Shown here one piece after another: positions 51,420 through 59,557 of a DNA stretch of 64,000 nucleotides. The stretch covers positions 62,001-126,000 of the forward strand of contig NZ_MJLT01000056.1 of NCBI RefSeq assembly GCF_001766675.1. The letters run 5' to 3'. The notes beneath the pieces are model-generated. The model worked only from the letters and a program-made list of their open reading frames with translations. It was not told where the DNA came from and made no database searches. Both the position numbers and the translations under genes were made by a program. Position 1 is the first letter of the stretch. Each line of letters begins with the position of its first letter. Origin of the DNA: Arthrobacter sp. SW1. GTDB lineage: Bacteria > Actinomycetota > Actinomycetes > Actinomycetales > Micrococcaceae.

Positions 51420-52190
51420 GTGGCCAATTCGGTATCCGGGGACTCGGTGGTGGACCGGGTGGTCCGCGTCATTGAAGCGTTCCCCGAGGACGCCGATGCA
51501 CTGCAGCTCTCCGAACTGGCCGAACGCGCGGGGCTGCCCCTCTCCACGGCGCATCGCCTGGTCCGCCAGCTCGCAGGACATGGGCTGCTGGAGCTTGGCG
51601 CCGGTGGACATGTCCGTTTGGGGCTGCGTTTCTGGGAGCTCATCAACCGCAATTCGCCCACCTTGGCCCTGCGCCAGGCGGCCATGCCGTTCATGGAGGA
51701 CATCCAGCAGGTGCTCAAACAGAACGTGAACCTCGGCGTGCTGGAAGGCTGGGAGGTCCTGTTCGTGGAACGGCTTTCGCGTCCGGGTTCGGTGGTGAAC
51801 CGTGCGCGGGTCGCCGGGCGCATGCCGGTGCACATTTCCTCGGCCGGCATGGCGCTCATGGCGTACCAGCCGCGCGGGCTCCAGGCGGAGTACCTCGAAC
51901 AGTTCGAGGATCCGGAAGGAAAGGTGACGGCCGACGTCGTACGCCACCGGCTCGCGGAAGCCGTCCAGCTGGGGTACGCGCAGCTGGCAGGCGTGGTGGA
52001 TCCGGAGACGTGGGGCATCGCCGTCCCGGTGCTGGACTCGAAGAAGCGCGCGGTGGCGGCGCTCGGCGTCGTGGTCCCGATCGCCGAGGTGCGGCTGCAG
52101 GCGCTGGTTCCCGCACTCCAGACGGCGGCGCGAGGGATCGGGCGCCAGCTGGGCGCACATAGCCAATTCCATTCAACGGAATCCATGTAA
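51420..52190 (+). CDS. IclR-family regulator of pobA
   Basis: A 256-residue IclR protein. The winged helix is in residues about 8-65 (LQLSELAERAGLPLSTAHRLVRQLAGHGLL), and the effector domain has ARVAGRMPVHISSAGMALMAY near 126-146 and GVVDPETWGIAVPVLDSKKR. GTG 51420 follows AAGGAG. It precedes pobA by 67 bp and diverges from the AAHS transporter; it probably activates or represses both in response to 4-hydroxybenzoate, like PobR. The operator for pobA lies within its own last codons. Confidence 0.83.
   Translation: MANSVSGDSVVDRVVRVIEAFPEDADALQLSELAERAGLPLSTAHRLVRQLAGHGLLELGAGGHVRLGLRFWELINRNSPTLALRQAAMPFMEDIQQVLKQNVNLGVLEGWEVLFVERLSRPGSVVNRARVAGRMPVHISSAGMALMAYQPRGLQAEYLEQFEDPEGKVTADVVRHRLAEAVQLGYAQLAGVVDPETWGIAVPVLDSKKRAVAALGVVVPIAEVRLQALVPALQTAARGIGRQLGAHSQFHSTESM
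52166..52182. promoter_or_regulatory. Probable IclR operator upstream of pobA
   Basis: ATTCCATTCAACGGAAT is a palindrome (ATTCC...GGAAT) located in the last codons of the IclR gene, 76 bp before the pobA ATG. The matching site at 51327-51340 supports a shared regulator. Confidence 0.6.
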
Positions 52191-52257
52191 CGCCCGTCAC
52201 CGGCCAGCGTCCACACTTGTTCCAGGCTCATCACACCGCAACGAAGCGAGGAACACC

Positions 52258-53442
52258 ATGGCACGCACGCCGATCACCACCCAGGTGGCCATCATGGGCG
52301 CCGGACCCGCCGGGCTCATGCTTTCCCACCTGCTGGCCGGGCAGGGCATCGATTCCGTGGTGCTGGAAATCCGCAGCCGCCAGGCCATCCAGGAAACGGT
52401 CCGTGCCGGCATCCTGGAACATGGCACGGTCAACCTCCTGGTGGACTCCGGCGTCTCGGACCGCGTGCTGCGTGAAGGCGACCGGCATGACGGCATTGAG
52501 CTGCGCTTCAACGGCGAAAGCCACCGCATCGATTTCAAGGAACTGGTGGGCGAATCCGTCTGGCTGTACCCGCAGACAGACGTGTTCATGGACTTCGCCG
52601 CGCGGCGGGAAGCCGACGGCGGCGACGTTCGCTACAGCGTCACGGACACCAGCGTCCACGACCTCGAAGGCAAACCGAAGGTCTGGTTCACCGACGCCGA
52701 CGGGCAGGACTTCGAACTCCAGGCCGACTTCCTGGTGGGCGCGGACGGCTCGCGCAGCCACTGCCGCCGCCGGATTCCGGAAGCGGCGCGTACCCAGTAC
52801 TTCCACGAATACCCGTTCGCCTGGTTCGGCATCCTGGCCGAGGCGCCGCGCAGCTCCGAGGAACTGATCTATGCCAACTCCGAGCACGGTTTCGCGCTGA
52901 TCAGCCAGCGCACCGAAAACGTCCAGCGCATGTACTTCCAGTGCGACCCCGCCGAGCGCGCCGAGGACTGGGACGACGAACGGATCTGGGCCGAGTTCCG
53001 CAAGCGCGTCAACGGCAACGGCTTCGAACTCAAGGAGGGCCCGGTCCTGGAAAAGATGGTCCTGCCGTTCCGCAGCTTCGTGCACGCACCGATGCGCCAC
53101 GGAAATCTCTTCCTGGCCGGCGACGCCGCGCACACCGTTCCGCCGACCGGCGCCAAGGGCCTCAACCTGGCCATCAACGACGTCAAGCTGCTGTTCGAGG
53201 GCCTTGAATACTTCTACGGCTCCGGTTCCACCGCGCTTCTGGACTCCTATAGTGACCGCGCACTGGACCGCGTGTGGAAGGCCCAGCACTTCTCCTACTG
53301 GATGACCTCCATGCTGCACACCCCCACCGACGCGGACGACTTCGCCCGCGCCCGCCAACTCGGCGAGCTGCGGTCCGTGGTGTCCTCCGAGCACGGCCGC
53401 GCTTATCTGGCCGAGGCATACACCGGCTGGCCGGGGCGGTAG
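52258..53442 (+). CDS. pobA: 4-hydroxybenzoate 3-monooxygenase
   Basis: Flavoprotein hydroxylase converting 4-hydroxybenzoate to protocatechuate with NAD(P)H and oxygen. The 394-residue protein has GAGPAG (14-19), the DG motif GADGSRS and GDAAHTVPPTGAKGLNLA. Substrate-site residues of the Pseudomonas enzyme are all present with a constant offset: Tyr205, Ser216, Arg218, Tyr226, Pro296 and Tyr388 (for Tyr201, Ser212, Arg214, Tyr222, Pro293, Tyr385). Its product feeds the pca operon at the start of the window. Confidence 0.96.
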   Translation: MARTPITTQVAIMGAGPAGLMLSHLLAGQGIDSVVLEIRSRQAIQETVRAGILEHGTVNLLVDSGVSDRVLREGDRHDGIELRFNGESHRIDFKELVGESVWLYPQTDVFMDFAARREADGGDVRYSVTDTSVHDLEGKPKVWFTDADGQDFELQADFLVGADGSRSHCRRRIPEAARTQYFHEYPFAWFGILAEAPRSSEELIYANSEHGFALISQRTENVQRMYFQCDPAERAEDWDDERIWAEFRKRVNGNGFELKEGPVLEKMVLPFRSFVHAPMRHGNLFLAGDAAHTVPPTGAKGLNLAINDVKLLFEGLEYFYGSGSTALLDSYSDRALDRVWKAQHFSYWMTSMLHTPTDADDFARARQLGELRSVVSSEHGRAYLAEAYTGWPGR

Positions 53443-53463
53443 GGCCTCCCTTACGCCCTTAAC

Positions 53464-53508
53464 GCCCGACGGCGGGTGGCCACCTCAGGTGACCACCCGC
53501 CGTCGGGC
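53464..53508. terminator. Bidirectional terminator after pobA
   Basis: A perfect 16-bp stem, GCCCGACGGCGGGTGG (53464-53479) with its complement at 53493-53508, has an inner CACCT/AGGTG pairing. It lies between the convergent pobA and ornithine cyclodeaminase genes. Confidence 0.85.
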
Positions 53509-53530
53509 ATTCTGCTTTCCTGAGCGGCGG

Positions 53531-54559
53531 TCAGCTGACCGGCGAGAGCGCGGCGACCAGGCTGAACAGGTCCTTCGGGTCCTCGGGGTTGGCCACGAGG
53601 TCGATCTCTTCGAAGAAGGCGGTTCCGGCCACGGCATCGCGGACGTAGCGCAGTGCCGAGAAGTCCTCGATGGCGAAGCCGACCGAATCGAAGATGGTGA
53701 TCTGCTCCGGCGAAATGCGGCCCGGCTTGGTGTCGTTGAGGACCTCGTGGAATTCGGTGACGGGGAAGTCCGCGGGTAGCTGCTGGATTTCGCCCTCGAT
53801 CCGGGTCTGCGGGGTGAATTCGACGAACACTTCGCCGCGGCGCAGGATGTCAGCGTCCAGTTCGGTCTTGCCGGGGCAGTCGCCGCCGATCGCATTCAAG
53901 TGCACGCCTTCGCCAATCAGCTCGGCGGTGAGGATGGTGGCCTGGGCCTTGTCCGCCGTGCAGGTGGTGATGATGTCGGCACCCTGGACGGCGTCCGCCG
54001 CGGAGGCGGCCACCGTGACGTTGAAGTCGAGCGGTTCGACGTTCTTGAGGAACTTCGCGACGGCGGCGGGATCGGTGTCCCAGACGCGCAGTTCCGTGAT
54101 GCCCAGTGCACCGCGGAAGGCCAGGGCCTGGAATTCGGACTGGCTGCCGGCGCCGATCATCGCCATCACCTTGGATTCCGGGCGGGCCAGGCGGCGGGCC
54201 ACCATGGCCGAGGTGGCGGCGGTGCGGAGTGCGGTGAGGACCGTCATTTCGGCCAGGAAGGTGGGGTAGCCGTTGTGGACATCGGCCAACACGCCGAAGG
54301 CCGTGACGGTCTGGAAGCCGCGGGCCGGGTTGGACGGGTGGCCGTTGACGTACTTGAAGCCATAGCTTTCGTGGTCACTCGTGGGCATCAGTTCGATGAC
54401 GCCGAAGGGCGTGTGGCTGGCCACTCGTGCGCACTTGTCGAACTGTTCCCAGCGGCGGAAATCGTCCTCGATGTATTCGATCATCCCGGCGATGACCTCC
54501 GCGGGGCCCTGTTCGGCCACCCAGCGGACCATGTTCCGGACATCGACAAAACGCGCCAC
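53531..54559 (-). CDS. Ornithine cyclodeaminase / mu-crystallin family protein
   Basis: NAD-dependent enzyme of 342 residues. MIGAGSQSEFQALAF (about 133-147) is the nucleotide-binding loop, and AIGGDCPGKTELDADIL (about 223-239) is the C-terminal signature. VNGHPSNPARGFQTVTAFGVLAD resembles the substrate-binding region of true ornithine cyclodeaminase (ornithine to proline plus ammonia). Its length is in the longer OCD group. The divergent Lrp gene supports an amino-acid substrate. Confidence 0.85.
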   Translation of the reverse strand: MARFVDVRNMVRWVAEQGPAEVIAGMIEYIEDDFRRWEQFDKCARVASHTPFGVIELMPTSDHESYGFKYVNGHPSNPARGFQTVTAFGVLADVHNGYPTFLAEMTVLTALRTAATSAMVARRLARPESKVMAMIGAGSQSEFQALAFRGALGITELRVWDTDPAAVAKFLKNVEPLDFNVTVAASAADAVQGADIITTCTADKAQATILTAELIGEGVHLNAIGGDCPGKTELDADILRRGEVFVEFTPQTRIEGEIQQLPADFPVTEFHEVLNDTKPGRISPEQITIFDSVGFAIEDFSALRYVRDAVAGTAFFEEIDLVANPEDPKDLFSLVAALSPVS

Positions 54560-54682
54560 GGCGTCCTCGTTTCTCTAGGCATCACTTTTGCTTCGAGAAA
54601 CAGTACGGAGGGGCGGTTTGCAAGCTCAAGGGCAGAATTGCCGACTTTCTGCCTTGCTCCTGAGCGAAATGCTGAGGCTGGA

Positions 54683-54690
54683 TATACATT
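54683..54690 (+). promoter_or_regulatory. -10 box of the Lrp gene (leaderless candidate)
   Basis: TATACATT at 54683-54690 contains TATACA and TACATT, 6-8 nt before the ATG at 54697, with no ribosome site between. The 137-bp divergent gap to ornithine cyclodeaminase is the probable Lrp binding region. Confidence 0.5.
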
Positions 54691-54696
54691 GTGTTC

Positions 54697-55128
54697 ATGG
54701 CGGAACTCGATGACCTGGACCGGCGGCTGATTTCGGCGCTGCGCGAGGACGGCCGCGCGCCCGTGGCGGTGCTGGCCAGGAAGCTCGGCGTGGCCCGGGC
54801 TACCGTGAACAGCCGGCTCGAACGGCTGGTGTCCTCCGGCGCGGTAGTCGGTTTCTCGGTCCGCGTGCGCGATGAACTGGATCCCCTGACCATCCGCGCG
54901 GTGTCCCTGATCGCCGTCGAGGGCCGCTCCACGGACAAGGTCATCCGGCAGCTCCGCGGCTTCCCTGAGATCAGCGCGCTGCACACCACCAACGGCGGCT
55001 GGGACCTCGTGGCCGAGCTCCAGGTGGAAAACCTGCCCGCTTTCGACGCCGTGCTGGGCCGCATCCGCTCGATCGACGGCGTGGTGAACAGCGAAACGAG
55101 CCTGCTGCTGAGTTCGGTGCTGCGGTAG
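54697..55128 (+). CDS. Lrp/AsnC-family regulator
   Basis: A 143-residue regulator: DDLDRRLISALREDGRAPVAVLARKLGVARATVNSRLERLVSSG is split over the N-terminal helix-turn-helix (about 5-48), and the RAM effector domain ends with SIDGVVNSETSLLLSSV. The ATG at 54697 is favoured over the GTG two codons upstream because of its spacing from the TATACA box. It diverges from ornithine cyclodeaminase and probably activates it in response to ornithine or arginine (inference). Confidence 0.85.
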   Translation: MAELDDLDRRLISALREDGRAPVAVLARKLGVARATVNSRLERLVSSGAVVGFSVRVRDELDPLTIRAVSLIAVEGRSTDKVIRQLRGFPEISALHTTNGGWDLVAELQVENLPAFDAVLGRIRSIDGVVNSETSLLLSSVLR

Positions 55129-55202
55129 TTCTTGCGGCAGGGGTGTTGGGCCGCGACGCTCCGTGCTAGGACTGGGGGAGGAGCGTATTTCCGGGAGAAC
55201 CC

Positions 55203-56099
55203 ATGGCTGAAGAACAACCCGTCCTCGTCGTTGGAGCAACTGGATACCTTGGCGGCCAGGTGGTGGATACCTTGCTGGGCCGCGGCAAACGCGTGCGTGC
55301 GCTGGTCCGCCCCGCCTCGGACGCTCGGAAGCTGGAAAGCAAAGGCGTGGAGATCGCCCGCGGGGACATGCTCGACGTCGGCTCCCTCCTCAAGGCGATG
55401 ACCGGCGTCGCGGCCGTCATCTCGACGGCGGCAGGCTACACGCGGAACGACAGGAATGCCGAGGCGATCGACACCTTCGGCAACGCCAACCTCGCCACCG
55501 CCGCCAAGCTGGCCGGTGTCCCGCGCTTCGTGCTCATCAGCATCCTCACGTGCGACCAGGCGCCGCAGGTTCCGCATTTTTGGCACAAGAAGCTGGCCGA
55601 GGACAAGTTCGAGGAACTCGGCGTCCCCTTCATCGCGCTCCGGCCGGGGGCGTTCTTCGACATGGTGGCCAAGGCGGGCGGAGACCCCTTCGAGAAGGGC
55701 CGGCTGATCTGGCTTGGCTCCAAGTCCACGCCCCTAAGTTTCGTCCTGAGCAGCGACCTCGCCGGGTACCTGGCCGACGCCGTGGAGGCGGACATTGCCG
55801 TGGGGGAGCGCGTGGACATCGGATGGAACCGGCCGCTGAGCATCCAGGAAGCGGCTGAGCTGGTGGCGTCCCGGAGCGGCAAGGACGTCAAGGTCCTTTC
55901 GATGCCGACGCCGGCCCTGCGCCTTGCCGGGAAAGTCACCGGAAAGTTCGCGCCCCTGGTGGCCGACATGGCGGCGATGTCCGCCTGGTTCGAGACCGGC
56001 CGGTACGTCGCGGACACGGGCCGGCAGGCCCAACTGTTCGGCGCCGTACCGGCACCGGAGGACGCCATTGCGCGCCTGGCGGTGAGCCTGGGGCACTAG
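55203..56099 (+). CDS. NmrA-like NAD(P)-binding protein (atypical SDR)
   Basis: A 298-residue Rossmann-fold protein. The N-terminal glycine motif is GATGYLG (11-17), followed by RGKRVRALVRPASDARKLESKGVEI, whose arginines suggest NADP binding. HKKLAEDKFEELGVPFIALRPGAFFD near 142-167 fits the NmrA/isoflavone reductase-like group, which often lacks the SDR active-site Tyr-Lys pair. It may be a reductase or redox sensor. It converges with the histidine phosphatase gene. Confidence 0.82.
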   Translation: MAEEQPVLVVGATGYLGGQVVDTLLGRGKRVRALVRPASDARKLESKGVEIARGDMLDVGSLLKAMTGVAAVISTAAGYTRNDRNAEAIDTFGNANLATAAKLAGVPRFVLISILTCDQAPQVPHFWHKKLAEDKFEELGVPFIALRPGAFFDMVAKAGGDPFEKGRLIWLGSKSTPLSFVLSSDLAGYLADAVEADIAVGERVDIGWNRPLSIQEAAELVASRSGKDVKVLSMPTPALRLAGKVTGKFAPLVADMAAMSAWFETGRYVADTGRQAQLFGAVPAPEDAIARLAVSLGH

Positions 56100-56118
56100 T
56101 GCCGCTTGTTTTTGATCC

Positions 56119-56712
56119 TTAAACCTCGGCGCCGGCCAGGAGCCGCTCGCCGTTGAAGTATTCGAGGTCCCAGCCGTCCACGGGGTGGTGGTGGACCAGG
56201 TTGAGGGCGGCGTTTTCGACGCTCGGCAGGGTCTGGCCGGTCGCCTGGTTGAGGGTCAGCCGGATCAGGGTGCCGTGCGCGACCACCAGGACGCGCTTCC
56301 CGCTGAACTCCTCCGCGAGGCTCTCCAGGGCAGCCAGTCCGCGGGCCGCCGTCGACTCTTCGCTTTCGGCGCCTTCGAAGCCGCCCGGGATGCGCAAGGC
56401 ATCCAGTTCGGGGCCGGCCTGCAGGCCTTCGGCCTTGCCGTAACCGCGTTCCATGAGGCCAGGCAGCCGGCGTGCCACGTCCAGGCCCAGCCCGGCGGCG
56501 ATGATGTCCGCGGTTTCCGCGGCGCGGCTGAGCGGCGAGGAAACCACCACGTCCCAGTCCTGGCCCGAGAGCACGGCGACGGCGTCGCGCGCCTGTCCGC
56601 GTCCGACGTCGTTCAGCGGAATATCGGTGGCTCCCTGGAGGCGGCGTTCCGCATTCCAGTCGGTCTGGCCATGGCGGACGAGGGCGAACGTCGTAAGGGT
56701 CATGCCTTCCAT
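56119..56712 (-). CDS. Histidine phosphatase family protein
   Basis: Phosphoglycerate mutase-like phosphatase of 197 residues. LVRHGQTDWN (11-20) has the catalytic RHG, SSPLSRAAETA (about 58-68) and VVAHGTLIR (about 142-150) the second arginine and histidine. The small size suits a phosphatase (CobC/PhoE-like) rather than the glycolytic mutase. ATG 56703 (fourth codon) is an alternative start. It is monocistronic. Confidence 0.87.
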   Translation of the reverse strand: MEGMTLTTFALVRHGQTDWNAERRLQGATDIPLNDVGRGQARDAVAVLSGQDWDVVVSSPLSRAAETADIIAAGLGLDVARRLPGLMERGYGKAEGLQAGPELDALRIPGGFEGAESEESTAARGLAALESLAEEFSGKRVLVVAHGTLIRLTLNQATGQTLPSVENAALNLVHHHPVDGWDLEYFNGERLLAGAEV

Positions 56713-56746
56713 TGTGCCAAGGCTGCCGCGCGGGCCCGGCGAGTGT

Positions 56747-56782
56747 GACGTTCCCTCCCGTGTTCAAACGGGAGGGAACGTC
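56747..56782 (-). terminator. Terminator of the mobA-like gene
   Basis: A perfect 15-bp stem, GACGTTCCCTCCCGT (56747-56761) with its complement at 56768-56782 and a 6-nt loop, lies 8 bp after the stop of the hydroxylase gene. Confidence 0.8.
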
Positions 56783-56790
56783 CCGCAACG

Positions 56791-58695
56791 CTACGCCGGA
56801 AGCCGGTGTCCCCGGACCTTTTCGGCAGAGAGGATCGGCGCAAAGAACGCGGCGAGTTCCGTCGTCGCGGTCAACGGCAGCACATTGGCGACGTACTGGT
56901 CCGGCCGGACCACCACCACAACGCCGCCGCGGTCCAGGCCGCGCAGCTCGAAGATGTCCGCTTCGGGGTCGGTGGCGTAGACCTTCTCGTAGTCGGTGAG
57001 CTTGAACGGGCCCACGCTCGGCTTGAACACCGCCGGCACCTTGCCGATGTCCACGCCGGTGTGCGGCTGCTGGTAGATCACCTTGAGGTCGAACCACGCG
57101 TCCGGATCAGCGTCCGACGGCGTCGCGGCCAGCGGCGAGTCCGGGGCCGTCGCGATCCACTCGGCGAAGTCCGCTACCGGGCCGGGTGCCCCGGCCTCGG
57201 CGGCGTCGGCGAAGACGTAGATGCGCCAGCGGCCGTCCGCCTTGGCGTGATGGCCGAGGTGCATCGGGTTGGTGTCGCAGACGCGGGCCACGGGAGCGGA
57301 CTTGAAACGCTTGCCGATGGTGAAGCCCGTGGCGAGGTCCTGGTGCGTGGCCTCGCCGACGATCAGCGACGGCGTGTACTGAGTCATGAAGCCGGCAGGG
57401 AATTCCGCGGTGCGGACGTAGAACTCCTCGAGCTCCGAGGGGTCCTCGAACTCCTCCGGCTTCTTGGCCATCATGGACGACCATTCCTTGTCGAAGTCGA
57501 TGAGGTTCTTCGCCACCACCTGGCGCTCCGCGGAGTAGGTGGAGAGCAGGCTTTCCGGGCTGCGGCCTTCGAGCACGTGGCCCAGTTTCCAGCCAATGTT
57601 GAAGCCGTCCTGCATGGAGACGTTCATGCCCTGGCCGGCCTTGGCACTGTGCGTGTGGCAGGCGTCGCCGGTGATGAAGACGCGCGGGGTGCGGGTGCCG
57701 AGCTGCTCCGGGAGGACGTCGTCGAAGCGGTCGGTCAGGCGGTGGCCCACCTCGTACACGCTGTGCCACGCGACGTTGCGCACGTCCAGGGTGTACGGGT
57801 GCAGGATCTCATTGGCCTTGGCGATGATCTGCTCGATGCTGGTCTGGCGGACCGCGTGGTCTTCGCCGGCTTCGCCCAGGTCAACGTACATGCGGAACAG
57901 GTGGCCGCCTTCGCGGGGGATCAGCAGGATGCTGCCGCTTTCGGCCTGGATGGCGCACTTGGTGCGGATGTCCGGGAAGTCGGTGACGGCCAAGGTGTCC
58001 ATGACGCCCCAGGCGTGGTTAGCCTGGTCGCCGGCCATGGTGCAGCCGATCGATTCGCGGACCTTGCTGCGTGCGCCGTCGGCACCCACCACGTACTTGG
58101 CGCGGACCACCCGGTCCTGCCCCTCGAGGGGACCCGAAGTGTGGGTGAGGGTGACGCGCACGGGGTAGTCGCCGTCGTCGGCTACTTCAAGGCTGCGGAA
58201 CTCATAGCCGTAGTCGGGCTTCATCCGGGCGGGCGAGTTGGCCATGAATTCGGCGAAGTAGTCCAGCACGCGGGCCTGGTTCACGATCAGGTGCGGGAAT
58301 TCGCTGATGCCCGCGGGATCGTCCACGGCGCGGGCGGCGCGGTGGATCTTCGACGGATCCGCGGGGTCCGGCTTCCAGAAAGCCATTTCGGTGATGCGGT
58401 AGGCCTCGGCGGTGATGCGCTCTGCGAAGCCGAAGGCCTGGAAGGTTTCGACGCTCCGGGCCTGGATGCCGTCCGCCTGGCCGATCGCGAGGCGGCCGGG
58501 GCGGCGTTCGATGATGCGGGTGGTGACATCGGGGAACTGAGAGAGCTGGGCCGCTGTGAGCATGCCGGCGGGGCCGGTGCCCACGATGAGCACGTCCACT
58601 TCGTCCGGGAGTTCTTCGGGCCGGTTAAGTCCGACGCCGGCGGCCGGCTCGACGCGCGGGTCGCCTGATACGTAGCCGTGGTGGTGGAACTGCAC
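56791..58695 (-). CDS. mobA: FAD-dependent aromatic hydroxylase, 3-hydroxybenzoate 4-monooxygenase type
   Basis: A 634-residue flavoprotein of the phenol 2-monooxygenase group. GTGPAG (39-44), GQADGIQARSVETFQAF, GADGARSKVRES and TGDACHTHSAKAGQGMNVSMQDGFN are the FAD and substrate segments; a C-terminal thioredoxin-like domain follows from about residue 440. It closely resembles, from memory, Comamonas MobA (639 residues), which makes protocatechuate from 3-hydroxybenzoate. With pobA it would feed the pca operon. The start is GTG behind GAGG. Phenol hydroxylase is the alternative. Confidence 0.85.
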   Translation of the reverse strand: MQFHHHGYVSGDPRVEPAAGVGLNRPEELPDEVDVLIVGTGPAGMLTAAQLSQFPDVTTRIIERRPGRLAIGQADGIQARSVETFQAFGFAERITAEAYRITEMAFWKPDPADPSKIHRAARAVDDPAGISEFPHLIVNQARVLDYFAEFMANSPARMKPDYGYEFRSLEVADDGDYPVRVTLTHTSGPLEGQDRVVRAKYVVGADGARSKVRESIGCTMAGDQANHAWGVMDTLAVTDFPDIRTKCAIQAESGSILLIPREGGHLFRMYVDLGEAGEDHAVRQTSIEQIIAKANEILHPYTLDVRNVAWHSVYEVGHRLTDRFDDVLPEQLGTRTPRVFITGDACHTHSAKAGQGMNVSMQDGFNIGWKLGHVLEGRSPESLLSTYSAERQVVAKNLIDFDKEWSSMMAKKPEEFEDPSELEEFYVRTAEFPAGFMTQYTPSLIVGEATHQDLATGFTIGKRFKSAPVARVCDTNPMHLGHHAKADGRWRIYVFADAAEAGAPGPVADFAEWIATAPDSPLAATPSDADPDAWFDLKVIYQQPHTGVDIGKVPAVFKPSVGPFKLTDYEKVYATDPEADIFELRGLDRGGVVVVVRPDQYVANVLPLTATTELAAFFAPILSAEKVRGHRLPA

Positions 58696-58721
58696 GGGAG
58701 GTCCTCACTTCTTTGTGGGTT

Positions 58722-58756
58722 GTTCAAATATAGAACACACAGTTCTTTATTTGAAC
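58722..58756 (-). promoter_or_regulatory. Promoter and 35-bp palindrome of the mobA-like gene
   Basis: GTTCAAATATAGAAC (58722-58736) and GTTCTTTATTTGAAC (58742-58756) are inverted repeats with a single mismatch around ACACA. On the minus strand, TTCAAA and TATATT, 17 bp apart, form a promoter inside the palindrome. It is markedly AT-rich against its surroundings. No regulator gene adjoins, so the binder must be encoded elsewhere. Confidence 0.65.
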
Positions 58757-58862
58757 TCAAGTCTTGCTCACGACTGTACCGCGGTGTGACCTGGCTGACA
58801 AGGTGCGGGGTGTTGGTGGGGCCTGGGCTGCCGCCTGGCGGCGCGGACGGCCGTTCCGTCGG

Positions 58863-58868
58863 TACGCT
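58863..58868 (+). promoter_or_regulatory. -10 box 6 nt before a start codon (leaderless candidate)
   Basis: TACGCT at 58863-58868 ends 6 nt before the ATG at 58875 with no ribosome site between. Confidence 0.45.
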
Positions 58869-58874
58869 GTGCCC

Positions 58875-59378
58875 ATGGAACATGGGGGAGTATCCAGGAA
58901 TCGGCGTGCCGTTGCTGCGGCGTGCGTGGGCGTAGTGGTTATCGCGGCCTACGCGGTGGTCGGAGCGATGCAGATCCTTGTGTGGAATCCGCTCGCAGCT
59001 GTGCCAGGCAAGAGCCTGGACCAGATCAGGAACGAAATGGCGGCGGCCGGAGGATCCTTGGGTGAACCGGTTGTGGGCGGCTTTGTGGCGATCGGCATCG
59101 CGCTGGCGCTGGCCCTGTTGGCAGGCGCCGCGTTGGGGCGGGTCAGGCCTGGACCGGTGATCGTCTTGGGCCTGGTGTTGCTGGTTCTCGGGGCGCCGGC
59201 GTACTGGATCGCCTCATTCGGCGCGGGCATGAGCATTGCGGACACCTTCGCCACCCACGGCGGTGATCACGCCCCGTGGGGCTGGATGCTTCAGTGGATC
59301 AGCCTCGGGGCGCTGGTCGGCTTGGCGGTATTTGCCGTCACTCTGGGGTTGCGGCGTCGCCGCCCGCGGGCAGCCTGA
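58875..59378 (+). CDS. Conserved membrane protein of unknown function
   Basis: A 167-residue protein with four hydrophobic segments (about 12-33, 68-87, 94-114, 135-157). A short loop after the first helix (NPLAAVPGKSLDQIRNEMAAAG) is likely outside or at the interface, and the C-terminus is arginine-rich. I recognise no family. It starts without a ribosome site behind TACGCT and stands alone. Confidence 0.65.
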   Translation: MEHGGVSRNRRAVAAACVGVVVIAAYAVVGAMQILVWNPLAAVPGKSLDQIRNEMAAAGGSLGEPVVGGFVAIGIALALALLAGAALGRVRPGPVIVLGLVLLVLGAPAYWIASFGAGMSIADTFATHGGDHAPWGWMLQWISLGALVGLAVFAVTLGLRRRRPRAA

Positions 59379-59557
59379 GGGCTGAACTAAGGGACCCGCT
59401 TTCGTGTTCCCGCGGGTAACCGCCCCGCAATGAGCGCGAAACGATTCCCCGATATGTTTTCTGGCGCCGGGCCAAGGTGAGCGGAAGTCCGGCTCGTCGG
59501 TGTCGCCGTTTCCCCGGCGTGCACCGCATGGCGGGCCGGAAGAAAGCAGTGTTTCCC

